Positions 36,965 through 48,049 are shown, counted from the first letter of the stretch. The stretch: DNA of 64,000 nucleotides from Poa pratensis (GCA_947311845.1 CAMZMU010000027.1:75869445-75933444), one strand, 5' to 3'. Numbers and translations: made by a program. The notes: generated by a model from the letters alone, not told the origin.

Positions 36965-37080
36965 ATTCTACCCTCCTTACAGGAATCTCGTCCCGAGATT
37001 CTTAGAGTAGGAAAGAGGGAAAAAGGGTTAAGAGCGAAATTTTACTCGGGTTTTTAGGTTCTCAACTTTGGGTTGTTACA
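36965..37080 (-). repeat. Extra partial internal end plus partial LTR end
   Basis: 36965-37030 repeats 30644-30709 (the 66 bp next to the polypurine tract). 37033-37080 repeats the terminal 48 bp of the LTR. It therefore represents a second, nearly fully deleted unit in tandem, and it lies inside the CAGTT target-site duplication. Confidence 0.88.
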
Positions 37081-37085
37081 CAGTT

Positions 37086-38229
37086 CTACCACAAGCACGA
37101 CAAGCTGAAATCGTAGAGGCTTTTTTTTATTATTTTCTCTGAGAGGACAACACTTGCGTATCATGAATTGTGTCTTGTATAATTTTACCTATATGTCTTG
37201 TGCAAGAATATAATTTATATGTATCTTGATATGTATCATGTGAAAGAGTAAAGTAATATGAAATGTCAACTGATTGCTTCTGCTACCGGTCGTAGCCGGT
37301 CGCTTTTTTTTTTTAATATATTTGACCCACAAAGGAAACGGACAAAATAACAGTAGCAAATGGACCCCTTTCACATAAGTGACATGAACGGGGACACAGA
37401 GGCTTTCTCCGTTGCCGTAAAAGTTTTGATCCGTTTTCAATGTGTCGTTCTGCATTAGTGTTGCAGTTATAGACCTGATCTAGTACATAATTTTTTGAGA
37501 TCTCCAGCGCCACATCTTTATTATCTTTAGCTGAGAAGATTTTATTTTCGAAATGTTTAACTGAGAATATTAGTTCTGTCAAGAAAGAAGTTTTGGCAGT
37601 TGGAATGCGCTGCCCCCAACCTCAGCGAAGGCCATGGGCAGCGCTTCATGACCAAGTTGTTCGGCACATGGAGTAGCCACATTGTTCGTTTCTTCGACAT
37701 CGTTCGATCTAGTTAGTGAATGTAGGTTGATGGGATTTCATGAGATGCCTCAGTCGGCACCATCATTGCCATCATCCACCGTAAAAAAAAAAATCCTTAT
37801 CATGATCGACCATTTCCATAAGTATGGCGTTTGAGCATTTTACAATTTTGTGTTAATTAATAGCGTCCAAGATTAATAAAAGTGGAAGCCAATTGAATGG
37901 GCGTATGCTAAAATTCCGTGGCAATAATGATGCGTTCTGGATGAATCACAAATCTGAATTCTATATATTGCAAACAAAAAAAATCTTTACATCGCACAAA
38001 AATTGTCACTAGACAAAAACAACCCACAAGACAATGTTTTCATAAACAACTTAATGTTGCATATTAATGTTACACATGTAGAAAATCAGAGCCTAGCGGC
38101 TGACTTGATCGGGGAGTGGATCAGTGGATAAAGAATCTCACTAGCTAATTCAAGTGCTGATAGCTTGAATATGAGTTTCTATATTTTTCTGTAGAAAGAA
38201 AATATTGTGATATTCTGGAGAGCAGTTTT
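37086..38229. other. Intergenic, no gene recognised
   Basis: AT-rich sequence with short unsupported ORFs. I see no repeat boundary or RNA gene. Confidence 0.4.
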
Positions 38230-38595
38230 GTCTCCCGTGCTTATATGCTCCTGTTTGACCATAAATTATTAAAAAATATATATAGACATTTCAGAAAATT
38301 ATGAAAAAATCAGAGACAAACATGTCCAAGTGTTCTACATACATTCAAAATATCGTGAAGAAATTACTTTTTCTGTGCTCTGTGCAAAATTAAAAAAACA
38401 AAATCATTGCTCGAAAAAGAAATTTTAATCCTATGTTGGCCACTGATTTATGTTTTTTTCGCATAGGGCACAAGAAATGTTATTTCTTCATGAAACGTTG
38501 CAGAATTTTACATATGTTTGTCACTGATTTTTTATAGAGTTTTTCTATTTTCTTTTCAATTTTATACTCAAACGAGAGCATATGAGATCGGGAGC
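38230..38595. mobile_element. Foldback MITE, about 365 bp
   Basis: The two halves are imperfect inverted copies. Left CTCCCGTGCTTATATGCTC matches right CTCCCGATCTCATATGCTC on the other strand, and inwards both arms share AAAAAATCAG(A/T)GACAAACAT and GAAGAAATAAC-like phrases. No transposase is present. The superfamily is not determined. No clear target-site duplication was found. Confidence 0.65.
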
Positions 38596-38844
38596 TATAT
38601 TGAATTTCGGACAAGTTTCTATGGCAAATAACTATTGTGATTGGATTTTACTATTTAGATCTGCACAATTATTATTCCAGCATCCAAAAGGATTAATGGT
38701 ACGTAGTTCTTTTTTTTATTGCATCGGATGGTTCAAATTTGTTTTTCTTCTAAATGCCAGATATTGCGTGTGATAGAATGAGCAAAACGCCACCTACGAA
38801 GACGAAGACCATTCCCGTTGCCTCGCCTCCACTCCGCTTCTCCG

Positions 38845-40800
38845 ATGTCCCGCCACCGCCTCCACCGCCGCTCCTCCTCCCAGCTAATGTCCGGCCTCCA
38901 CCTCCGCCAGGGCTCTTCCTGCACCTCTCCGATGTGCCGCCTCCTTCACTCCGCCGCCACCTCGCCGATGCCCCGCATCCGCCACTCCTCCTCCTCCTCC
39001 ACCACGCCGGTGTCCCGCCAGCGCTCCTCCTCCTCCTCCTCCACCTCACCGAACTCACCCACCTGGTCTCCTGACGCCGCCTTTGCCGCGGCCACAGAGC
39101 GCGCCCGCGCCGGCACGCTCAGCCCGGAGGACACACACCACCTGTTCGACGAATTGCTGGGGCAGGCAAACCCGGTCGACGCGCGCTCCCTGAACCGCTT
39201 CCTCGCCGCCCTGGCCCGTGCGCCTTCCTCGCACGCATGCAGAGACGGCAGCGCCCTCGCCGTCGCCCTATTCAACCGTGTGTGCCGAGAAGAATCTGGT
39301 CAGCGGATGGCGCCTCTCACAGTCCACACCTACTGCATCCTCATGGACTGCTGCTGCCGCGCGGGCCGCCAGGACCTGGGGCCTGCCTTCTTCGGCCGGC
39401 TCCTCAAGTCCGGCCTGAAGACAAACCAGATCGCCGCCAGCACCCTCCTCAAGTGCCTCTGCCAAGCAAAACGCACAGACGAGGCTGTCAACGTGCTGCT
39501 TCTTAGGATGCCCGAGATCGGGTGTGTGCCTGATTGCATCTCATTCACCACAGTTCTTAAGAGCTTATGTAACGATAAAAGGAGCCAGCAGGCTCTCAAC
39601 CTGCTCCAGACGATGGCGAAAGGAGGTGTCTGCTCCCTCGACGTGGTGGCATATAACACGGTCATCCACGGCTTGCTTAAGGAAGGCAAAACAGGCAAGG
39701 CATGCAAGCTATTCCATGAAATGATGCAGCAAGGTATCGTGCCAGATGTGGTGACGTATAGCTCGATTATTGATGCACTATGCAAGGCCGGAGTAATGGA
39801 CAAGGCAGAGTTGTTACTCCGGCAGATGGTTGATAGCGGTGTTCATCCGGATAAAGTGACATATACTAGCATGATCCATGGATATTCCACTTTGGGCAGG
39901 TGGAAAGAGGCAACTAAAATGTTCAGAGACATGACAAGCCTGGGTCTTATACCAGATATTGTTACTTGGAGCTCGCTCATGGCCCCCCTTTGCAAGCATG
40001 GAAGAACCAAAGAAGCTGCATATATTTTTGAGTCCATGACTGCCAAGGGCCACAAACCTAATATCGTCACGTATGGTGCTCTGCTCCATGGGTATGCCTC
40101 TGAAGGATGCTTTGCTGATATGATTAATCTCTTAAATTCAATGGCAGCCAATGGCATTGTAGCCGACTGCCATTTCTTCAACATTCTAATCGATGCATAT
40201 GCTAAACATGGAAGAATGGATGAAGCTATGCTCATACTTACTCAAATGCAGGAACAAGGAGTAAGTCCGGATGTATTCACCTATTCAAGTGTAATAGCTT
40301 CATTTTGTAGAATGGGTAGGCTGGTTGATGCTATGGACAAATTCAGTCAAATGATTTCCACAGGAGTACAACCAGACACAGTTGTTTATCACACCCTAAT
40401 TCAGGGTTACTGTACACATGGTGATTTAGGGAAAGCTAAGGATTTGTTTGCTGCCATACCAGCCAATGGATTGTTACCTAATGCTTCTACTTATGGGGTT
40501 ATGATACACTATCTTCTAAAAGAAGGATCAGTGGAAGAAGCTGACAATATGTTTTCATCAATGGAGAAGAGTGGCTGTACTCCAACCTCTCGCCTTTTAA
40601 ATGATATCATTAGAATATTATTGGAAAAAGGTGAGATAGCCAAGGCTGGACATTATATGTCTAAAGTTGATGGCAACGGCATCTCATTTGAAGCTTCAAC
40701 TACTTCGTTGTTGATGTGTCTCTTTTCAAATAAAGGGAAGTATCATGAACAGATAAAATTGCTCCCTGCAAAGTACCAATTTTTCGGTGGAATTAGTTGA
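38845..40800 (+). CDS. RFL (restorer-of-fertility-like) PPR protein, copy 2, shortened
   Basis: The first ATG in frame is 38845 (MSRHRLHRRSSS), giving 651 residues. At the position equivalent to the start of copies 1 and 3 (38818) the codon is TTG. The N-terminus is Arg/Ser-rich with few acidic residues, consistent with mitochondrial targeting. The RFL motif LSPEDTHHLFDELLGQA lies near residue 100. P-class repeats follow (VVTYSSIIDALCKAGVMDKA, KVTYTSMIHGYSTLGRWKEA). The array is uninterrupted, but against copy 3 it lacks 211 residues between GDLGKAK and DLFAAIPANG, exactly six repeats, so the register is kept. No intron is needed. A likely role is binding a mitochondrial transcript to direct its processing or stability. 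It could be functional or a recent pseudogene. Confidence 0.85.
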   Translation: MSRHRLHRRSSSQLMSGLHLRQGSSCTSPMCRLLHSAATSPMPRIRHSSSSSTTPVSRQRSSSSSSTSPNSPTWSPDAAFAAATERARAGTLSPEDTHHLFDELLGQANPVDARSLNRFLAALARAPSSHACRDGSALAVALFNRVCREESGQRMAPLTVHTYCILMDCCCRAGRQDLGPAFFGRLLKSGLKTNQIAASTLLKCLCQAKRTDEAVNVLLLRMPEIGCVPDCISFTTVLKSLCNDKRSQQALNLLQTMAKGGVCSLDVVAYNTVIHGLLKEGKTGKACKLFHEMMQQGIVPDVVTYSSIIDALCKAGVMDKAELLLRQMVDSGVHPDKVTYTSMIHGYSTLGRWKEATKMFRDMTSLGLIPDIVTWSSLMAPLCKHGRTKEAAYIFESMTAKGHKPNIVTYGALLHGYASEGCFADMINLLNSMAANGIVADCHFFNILIDAYAKHGRMDEAMLILTQMQEQGVSPDVFTYSSVIASFCRMGRLVDAMDKFSQMISTGVQPDTVVYHTLIQGYCTHGDLGKAKDLFAAIPANGLLPNASTYGVMIHYLLKEGSVEEADNMFSSMEKSGCTPTSRLLNDIIRILLEKGEIAKAGHYMSKVDGNGISFEASTTSLLMCLFSNKGKYHEQIKLLPAKYQFFGGIS

Positions 40801-42067
40801 TGCACTGGACGTAGCTGATACGGTTTCACATGTTTTGGATATCCTTCTCTACAATGATAACATGTTTTCTCTTCCGTGGACTCGCCATAATCGAGCTGGG
40901 TGGTAGTGCCATCACGGTGTTCCTGTTTGGTGCGTGGCTGCTGGGGGTGCATCATGGACATCACCCCTAAGGTGCATGCAATTTCCACATGAAAAGGTCC
41001 GAAATCCACCTTCATATTAATGGTATATGTCGTGCTATCCCCTGGGCCTTCTCTTGTATATTCTGCTGTTGCATTTACTATTTGTAACTGCTTTTAGCTT
41101 AATGAATTATAATATGGCCCATCAATTGATCATAAATCTCTTCCCCTATGGCAGGCAATCCACTGTCTTTGGTGCAATGTTACCCAACTGGCCTTCTCCA
41201 GGAAGAATGCAAAAGTTTTTGAGATTGGAGCTGGTGCCAGTGTTATAAGAAGAATGATACTTGGCAATGAGCTGTTCAAAGAGGACTAAGATTAACCGGA
41301 GGAGGTTAGTAGGATCTAGATTCTAGACAATTATTTTGACGATCTGTCGAAGACTTCTCATGCTTTTTGTTATGTTCATCATGCTTGCAAGTAAACATCG
41401 ACCTTCTGTTACTTACTATCTGGTTTTATTCTGAATCTATAAGTTTGTTGCTATGATGCTGCGACACTTGATTCACGATTCAGTGTGTCTTTTGTACAAA
41501 ATGGAAGAACACTTGGGAGTTCTTGGTGAGGACTTGAGTGTTACTTTTTTTACCAGAAATGTTAACTACAGCGACACCAAGTTGAATTTTTAAGTTCTTG
41601 TTGCACCTAGTAACTAAATTAGATGATGATGACAGGGTGTAATTTTGTCTGAATATCTTCCGTGGGATTTTGAGCTGAACGTGTGTGTTTGAATGCATGA
41701 ACCTTTCTGGTAATTTATGATCAGTATAGCAGTGTAATCTGAATGTGTTAAAGATCAGCATTTACAATGCAGTTGGTCTGCAGATGAACCAATGGGCATG
41801 TACTGATACAACAGTAGCCTTTCATCTCTGTCTGCACAATATCCTAATAAGCTAACCAGGTTTGGATGATGCTGGGCATCAAGGCCTGACCTAGGAACTA
41901 TCTGTTGCCGTGAAATCTGTTCAAGTCTAGCTGCTTGACAGCTACAAGCTGCATTTCATTTTTTTTTTTGAAGCGGTGAACAATTTGTTACAAGCCAGCA
42001 AGATTGTATCTGAATATTTTTTTGAACTAAACTGAATAATATTATCATTTTGCATTATTGTATATAC
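40801..42067 (+). other. 3' flank of PPR copy 2, duplicated after copy 3
   Basis: GATGCACTGGACGTAGCTGA follows the stop in both copies 2 and 3, and similarity continues through TGGCTGCTGGGGGTGCATCA, a 3'UTR-like region, to the RLCK remnants. It supports a segmental duplication of PPR plus kinase relic. Confidence 0.75.
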
Positions 42068-42214
42068 CTGGCCATTTTGAAGGTGCCCTTTGTGGACCCT
42101 GCCAAATCCCCCCTCTCCCAGAAGGCAATCTAAGCTGTAGTTCTTGGTGGCTTTCACTAGCTCATGGAATATGAATGCTTTTGCGGTTTTGGGTTTTTTC
42201 CATGACCAAACTTT
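42068..42214 (-). pseudogene. RLCK VII kinase exon 2 remnant (copy 2)
   Basis: A 147-bp exon on the - strand (49 codons, phase 0 at both ends) encodes [17 protein letters not shown], then the glycine-rich loop [13 protein letters not shown] and LQNGQ, followed by a GTATAT donor. This is the start of the kinase domain of PBL/RLCK VII proteins, where an intron after NGQ is usual. No downstream kinase exons were found to the left, so it is a gene fragment. Confidence 0.75.
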
Positions 42215-42789
42215 CTATAGGTTCACCGTTTGCTGTTATTTCAGACGATTCTTCTTGTTTTGGAGACAGAGATGATGGCTCGTTCGACTCTGCAAGGTGA
42301 GTTTAAGCATTCGTTAAGAGAGAATTCTATTCTTTGCTTACCCGGTGGACTGAGATTTCGCTCTTTACAAATTTGAATCCTGTTCTGCTTAGATTTTGCA
42401 TGTGACACTTGTAAAAATAGATATTATATAATTATGCTTGCCAGATAGATTCAGTTTAGACAAATATACTCAGGTGTCCAGAGGGAACTAATGGTGCGAA
42501 AGGGTGTCATTTGTCCTTAAACAGAGATAGAGTGCATGGTGTGTATGTAGAGGTATATAAGTTATCTACTGATGAAACCATTGAACTACTCTACTACAAA
42601 CGCCAACAGACTGGTAATTATGACTTGCTGGCTAAAATTGTATGTTCTGACATTTTGTCCAATCAACCTTGCTTATGCTATCTGTTTAAATGCCTAAACA
42701 TATGGGTTTCCTCTTTGTAACAAGGAGTGCCAGGAGGTTCCTCCACATTTCATACGAGATTCCACAAGGGTTGAGGGGCGCTCCAACTT

Positions 42790-43080
42790 TTGCAATGTTG
42801 ACCTCCCCTGGCGGCATCCTCCTCGACGTGTCTTCTTCCCAGGCTTCAATCATGAAGAGCACGTCATCTTTAACCACTGTATGGATCCTCCAATCCTAGC
42901 GCCCGTCTCCTCTTACTATTCACAAAACTCCTCCTCATGCCCACTACGAATCTCCAACCCCTGTACATCGCCGTCTTACAAACTAGAACACTAGTCCTTG
43001 TGTGCACAATGGTAGCAGGAGCATCTTCTCGATGCCTTTGTGGAGGTCAATTTGCCCAACCAAGAATAGGCTCTAACTTC
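42790..43080 (-). pseudogene. RLCK exon 1 and 5' flank remnant (copy 2)
   Basis: On the - strand a short Met-Thr-Cys-Ser-Ser start is followed directly by a stop, where the other copies keep a Cys or Phe-Lys-Pro-Glu-Lys sequence. The DNA aligns by eye with 7320-7760 and 58040-58400. Exon 1 is therefore disrupted. Confidence 0.5.
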
Positions 43081-43816
43081 ACTTTTTTTTTTTGAAACCG
43101 GGCTCTAACTTTACAAAGTCTGCTTCTCTCAAGTTCAGAGTTGTACAAAGTCTGCTTACTCGGTGGATCACTCTCAGCAAATTTCAAACCTTAGTTTGCA
43201 ACAGTAGGTTGCAGTCATCGATCCAGATTGCATCTTTAAATATCATTTAGATCTTTCATGAATTATGTTCAGAACTGAGCATGCTCGTTGCAGGGATAAG
43301 GTGGATTCGTTTTAGACAAGTATACTCAGCTATCCATCATTGTTTTCTCACTTACAGCGTTGCAATACGTGTTTCAACCCGGCAGTCGTGATGGAGTGGG
43401 TTTGGTCTGGTCTTGGTGAAAAACGTAGACGGTGTTTGGTCTGGGGTTGGAAGGTGCTGATGGACCGATCGACTGGGTTAGATTCAGGGTGGGTTCATTT
43501 GAAGCCGTTGGGTCTATCCCAGGCCTGCCTGGATGCGGCGCAGTGGCGGCGCTACGTGTATTCTTGGGTATCCAAGTGAATACCCATGATTTTTGTAAAA
43601 CAGGGTTAATTATAGCAAAACAGTGATGATTTTGAAAAAAATAGTAATGATTTTGACAAATGAATACCCTATGAATACCCAGCTACAATTTCTTGGCGCC
43701 GCCACTGATGCGGCGACTTCTTTAAGTTCGAGGCAAAGGGCCAGACAGATCGGCGCCATAAACTGAAATTGTAGCACTGTTCTTCTTCGTGCAGGATCTT
43801 CGTCGTCCTTGTCGTG

Positions 43817-44075
43817 ATGGGGAGCGCGTGGTCATCGTCATCCTCGTCGTCGTTCCCTGCTGCTGCTGCTGATCCCTTCATCGAGGAGATCGTCAAGGCG
43901 CACCTCTACGGCAGCGCCGGGTGCGCGCGTGAGGAAGTTCGCCAAGGCGTGCGAGTCCGAGGGGGTGCACCGTGACGTCGAGGCGTGCGCCAAGGCCACG
44001 GAGGCGATGCGTAAGTGCATGCAGGCCAACGCCGTCCTCTACCAGCAGCTGGAGCGATCCAAGACCAATGAATTG
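43817..44075 (+). pseudogene. GCK-domain-like protein fragment, frameshifted
   Basis: ATG 43817 begins a Ser/Ala-rich N-terminus then DPFIEEIVKAHLYGSAGC. After a frameshift near 43920 the next frame reads FAKACESEGVHRDVEAC and TEAMRKCMQANAVLYQQLE. The paired Cys spacing and the MRKCM..YY/LYQ ending resemble the plant GCK domain (a CHCH-like twin-Cys fold). About half the domain seems present. The similarity is recognised by pattern only. Confidence 0.4.
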
Positions 44076-44146
44076 ACTACTACTCCACTACGGTCATGCT
44101 CGACCTACGTAGTAATAGTGCCTATTTTTACAGAAATTCACTTTGA

Positions 44147-44511
44147 TACCCGGGTGCAAATGCTCCTGTTATGTTTGTCAAAATTTAAAAAATATGAAAA
44201 CATATAAAAAAAATCTGAAAAAAATTGGGCACGAACATATACATGTCTGCAATATTCATATAAAATTGCGGAAGCAAATAACACTTTATGTGGTCTGTAT
44301 AAAAAAACTAAATCCGTGCTTTGAAAAATGCATTTTATAATCTCATTTCGGCCACATATTTTGTCTTTGACAAAATCCGTGCTTCTGCAATTTTACACGA
44401 ATATTGCAAACATGTATATGTCCGTGCCCAATTTTTTTCAGATTTTTTTGATGTGTTTTCATATTTTTCTTAATTTTGACAAACATAACATGAGCATATG
44501 CACCCGGGAGC
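44147..44511. mobile_element. Foldback MITE, about 365 bp
   Basis: Long inverted arms: left CCCGGGTGCAAATGCTCCTG matches right CCCGGGTGCATATGCTCATG on the other strand, then TTATGTTTGTCAAAATT, AAATCTGAAAAAAATTGGGC and ACATATACATGT occur in both arms. The stem is over 130 bp with a short central spacer. The termini resemble those of the element at 38230. Confidence 0.75.
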
Positions 44512-44599
44512 CAAAACGTCTCTCCCCTATTTTTACACATTCGGCGGCTCCAGTATTAGTTACCGTCTTTGAGCTGCCAGTATAAAAATGTGTAAATAA

Positions 44600-45715
44600 T
44601 AATGTATACGGTAGGCTTTTTGACCTTTTCTAAATTACTATTGTTTTGTGTATATGGTAGGCTCTTACCCGAGTTATACTCATTCAAAAAAGGACAAATA
44701 CTTTTATTTTTTGGCTTTTAGTAAAAAAGTTCATGTATACTTTAGGCTCGTACCCGAGTTTAGTTTTCAGAAAAGGAAAAAAATTAGAATCTCTTTGGAA
44801 TTTTGTAAACTTTTCTATTTTTTCATGTATATGGTAGGCTTGTACATGAGTTTTATTAGTTCAGAAAAGGATAAAAATTCCAATCTTTTTCGGAATTTGT
44901 TTGACCTTATCTAAATTACTATTTTTCATGTTTACGGTAGGCTCGTACCCGAGCTTTGGTATTTTAAAAACACAAATAATTGGAATATTTTTTGGAATCT
45001 GTTGACCTTTTCTAAATTACTATTTTTTTCATCTATACGGTACACTCGTACCCGTGTTTAGTAGTTCAAAATAGGGTAAATATTTCAAATCCTTTTTTGA
45101 CCTTTTTCAATTACTATTTTTTTCATATATATGGTAGGGCGTACCTGAGTTTTAGTAATTCAAAAAAGGACAAATTGTGAATATTTTTCTGGAATTTTTA
45201 ACCTTTTCAAAATTACTATTTTTCTTGTATACTCTAGGGTCGTACCCGAGTTTTAGTAATTAAAAAGGACAAAATTCGAAATTTTTGGAATTCTTAAACA
45301 TTTTTAAAGTACAAATTTTTTGTGTGTATACGGTAGTACCCTAGTTTTGTTACTTCAAAAAGGAAAAAAATCAATTTTTATTATTAAACTTTTCTAAGTT
45401 ACAACATTTTTATGTATACAGTAGGCTCGTAACCGAGCTTTATCAATGAAAAACGTTAAATTTTCAAATATTTTCTGGATTTGTTTGACCATTTCTAAAT
45501 TACTATTTTTTTCATATATAAGGTATGCTCGTATCCGAGTTTTAGTAATTTAAGGAAGGACAAATTTTTTGAATATTTTTTAAACTTTTTTGACCTTTAT
45601 GAATGGCTATTTTTGGCAGGTTCGTACCTAAGTTTTAGTGATTCAAAAAAGGTCAAATATTTCAAAAAAAATTGAAATCAAGTATTATACTTGCAAAAAA
45701 AAAAAATCAACCATA
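44600..45715 (+). repeat. Degenerate tandem array, about 95-105-bp unit
   Basis: About eleven diverged units each carry a GT(A)TA(C/T)GGTAGGCTCGTACCCGAGTTT-like core, a TTCAAAAAAGGACAAAT-like stretch and CCTTTTCTAAATTACTATTTTT. Spacing varies from about 85 to 110 bp. ORFs in it are artefacts of the repeat. Confidence 0.85.
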
Positions 45716-47080
45716 ATACCAGTAGTGCTAGGCGTTGATGTTTATGGGTGAATTATATCCCATCTTTCCTCAGCGAATGTATGCATCCTTCATGTACCAT
45801 GCCTAATTAATATATAAAGTATGTGATCTTCAAAAAAAAAAGACTGGCCCGGAATAAATCGCTCTGCGCCGCGCACGGCAAGCTAGCTCAGTGTTTATTC
45901 CTTTGTTTGACGGTCGTGCTTTTTTCCATCTTTTCGTGTGAGCTATTCCTTTTGATTCACTTTTAAATTTTTGTGCATGTAGAACCTCCTCCTAGAATTT
46001 ATCCAACCTCTTTGCTACAATCTACACTCACTATCATAAGTAAAAATAATTATTTCTGTTACTCACTATTGTTATGTTGCCGCTAATTTTTCCAATTAGA
46101 AATTCCAAAAGGAATGTATGTGTCGATTTTTTTTTCTTCACATAGGACTAAAAGAACAAATTTGTGTGTCAAATTAAAAAAAGAGTCAAGTAGAACAATT
46201 CTTTCACCATACTGGAAAATTAGGTAAATGATAATAAAATTTCAAAATTTATAAAAATAATGAACCAAAATAGGGTGATCCATAATAAATAGTGAACCAA
46301 GAAATTATGGTGAACCAAGGAACATATGAACCGAAGAAATTAAACTTTTAAAAAGAATAAACTTTGGTTGAACTAAATTGGGTGAACCGTATAAATAGTA
46401 AACCAAAAAAACGAAATTAACAAAGTGAAAAGGAACTAAAATTATGGTGAACTAAATTGACGAATAAATTAGGGTGAACCGTGATGATAGTGAAGCAAAA
46501 TTGTTGTATCCGAGTCTACATTCAACGCTTTTACGGTAGAACAAAATTGAGACGCCTTCATACCCATGGAGCTAATTCGAGAAGGCTTCGTAGTGCTAAG
46601 AAAAAATGAGAGTGGGGGGTTCAAACGAGAATTAGAAAAAGGAAAATATTGCACAATTGGTACAATGAATTTTAAAAAATAGAGGAACAAAATTGATTGA
46701 AAATAAAAAGGAATGATAGAAGAAGAGACAAAAGGATAGAGTAAAAACTAAGACACAAATAAAAATGAAAGAAACGACCAGGAAAGGAATATCTAGCACT
46801 ACATGAATCCAACCTGTGACAAACAACTACTCACTTTGTTTCTACATATAAGATGTTTTTATCTTTTTGTAGATTCACATGTAGTGGAATATTACTTTGG
46901 CAGTAGGCCCGGCCGCGGGCGCCGTGATTGTAGTTTCACACAACTGTTTCTTTGCTCTCAGGCTTTTTTTTTTTAACTCCAAGGATACCATTTTTGTCAG
47001 CGCTTATGTCTGTTTAGGTCCTCAAACTTACTAGTATTAGTTCTTGTCTTTGTCCCAGCTTGCTATCTTGCTTCCTCTGC
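45716..47080. other. AT-rich repeat-like DNA, no gene
   Basis: At 46250-46500 degenerate GTGAACC(A/G)-type phrases recur (GGTGAACCAAG, GGGTGAACCGT, GGTGAACTAAATT). At about 46825-46870 a Stowaway-like terminal phrase is followed by CATATAAGATG. No coding support. Confidence 0.45.
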
Positions 47081-47149
47081 TAAGAGCATTTCTACTGTGT
47101 ACTTTGTACGTGGTTTTCGGTTGAATATACGTGGTGAAAAATGCAAAAA

Positions 47150-47310
47150 AAGAGCATTTCTAGCGGATCCCGTAAATTTCTGATCTGTAAAACTCGTATA
47201 CTGTAAACCGCAATACGATTTTAAATGGCGAAAAGTGGCAGGGCAGAACATATATCGTAAATACATACCATAAAATGGAATATTATTTTACGGGATCTGT
47301 TCTGGCAAAA
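47150..47310. mobile_element. Small DNA-transposon remnant with inverted GATCCCGTAAA
   Basis: GATCCCGTAAA at 47166-47176 is matched by TTTACGGGATC at 47287-47297, and AAGAGCATTTCTA occurs at both 47082 and 47150. GAGCATTTCTA..GATCCCGTA termini are common in plant Harbinger-like MITEs. The family is inferred. Confidence 0.4.
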
Positions 47311-48049
47311 TCTGCGAAACCGTAAAAAAATTGTTCAGATTCGACATAATTCATCAGATTTGTACAAAAACATTCAGTTCAACGACTCTAGTAGTACATC
47401 TATTCAGAATTCTACGTAGTTCAAACACATACGTTCAGTTCATCAACTCTGTACTATATCTAGCAAAGGAAACCGCTCAATCTCTGCGAAGTGACGCAAC
47501 ATTTCTCATACATGACTTCTCAAAAATGCCAAGCGATGTCGTCTGCTCATCCAATGAACTTGCGTCACAGGTCATGATCTTGTCCTCCAATATGAAAGAT
47601 ATCTGACCTTATCGAGTTGTAATCCCCTAGCATTCAATTGATGGTACAAATTAACCGTATCCAAATTTTGGTCCTGGTAATCATTGAACATTGCCTCGTA
47701 CGTGTTCATTACGTCTTTCAGAGATATCTCCTTTATTGGGTCATCAAGGACCTCAATTTCCGCCTTGATACTACAACGGGGAAACAATACTAAGGAATAG
47801 AAACAGAAACGCCAAAACTAAAACGGTAATTTAATTACTCGTAATTTCCGCGTCAAGGGGCGTCGCATAAGCCACGGCATCTCAGGAGGGTAGACGCCTA
47901 GAGGCGTGTTAGGGAAAGGTTGTACCCTCCCGGCTGCCGTGGATACCAGACGCGAGGGGATAGGTTGTACTACCTCGCAGGAGCCCGGGGAGCGAAGTAC
48001 TTTGATTTGGGTACAAAAGGATCTGACCCTACGACAGGGCGCGGCGTTC
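47311..48049. other. Unassigned repeat-like stretch
   Basis: A - strand frame at 47572-47787 (VLDDPIKEISLKDVMNTYEA) reads like a protein fragment but has a stop and no family I recognise. 47850-48045 is GC-rich with GAGGGGATAGGTTGTAC and no ORF worth calling. Confidence 0.3.

Larger units (their letters stand above)
27262..37080 (-). mobile_element. Non-autonomous LTR retrotransposon with an extra partial LTR
   Basis: Two 3382-bp direct repeats (27262-30643 and 33583-36964) flank 2.9 kb without gag or pol. The orientation is minus: a primer-binding site lies just left of the right LTR and a polypurine tract just right of the left LTR. The element starts TGTAACA and ends GGGCGCCACA in its own sense. 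After the right LTR come 66 bp of polypurine-side internal sequence and 48 bp of LTR end. The flanks CAGTT (27257-27261 and 37081-37085) form a 5-bp target-site duplication enclosing everything. The tract-proximal AATCTCGGGACGAGATT is typical of Tekay/Del-type gypsy elements, so that lineage is likely for its helper. Confidence 0.9.

Noticed and set aside
41027..41248. Small hydrophobic ORF after PPR copy 2
   Set aside because: It lies in the duplicated 3' flank and is not preserved as an open frame after copy 3.
44600..45715. CRISPR-like regular repeats
   Set aside because: Units are long, degenerate, variably spaced and AT-rich in a plant genome, with no conserved short repeat and no cas genes.
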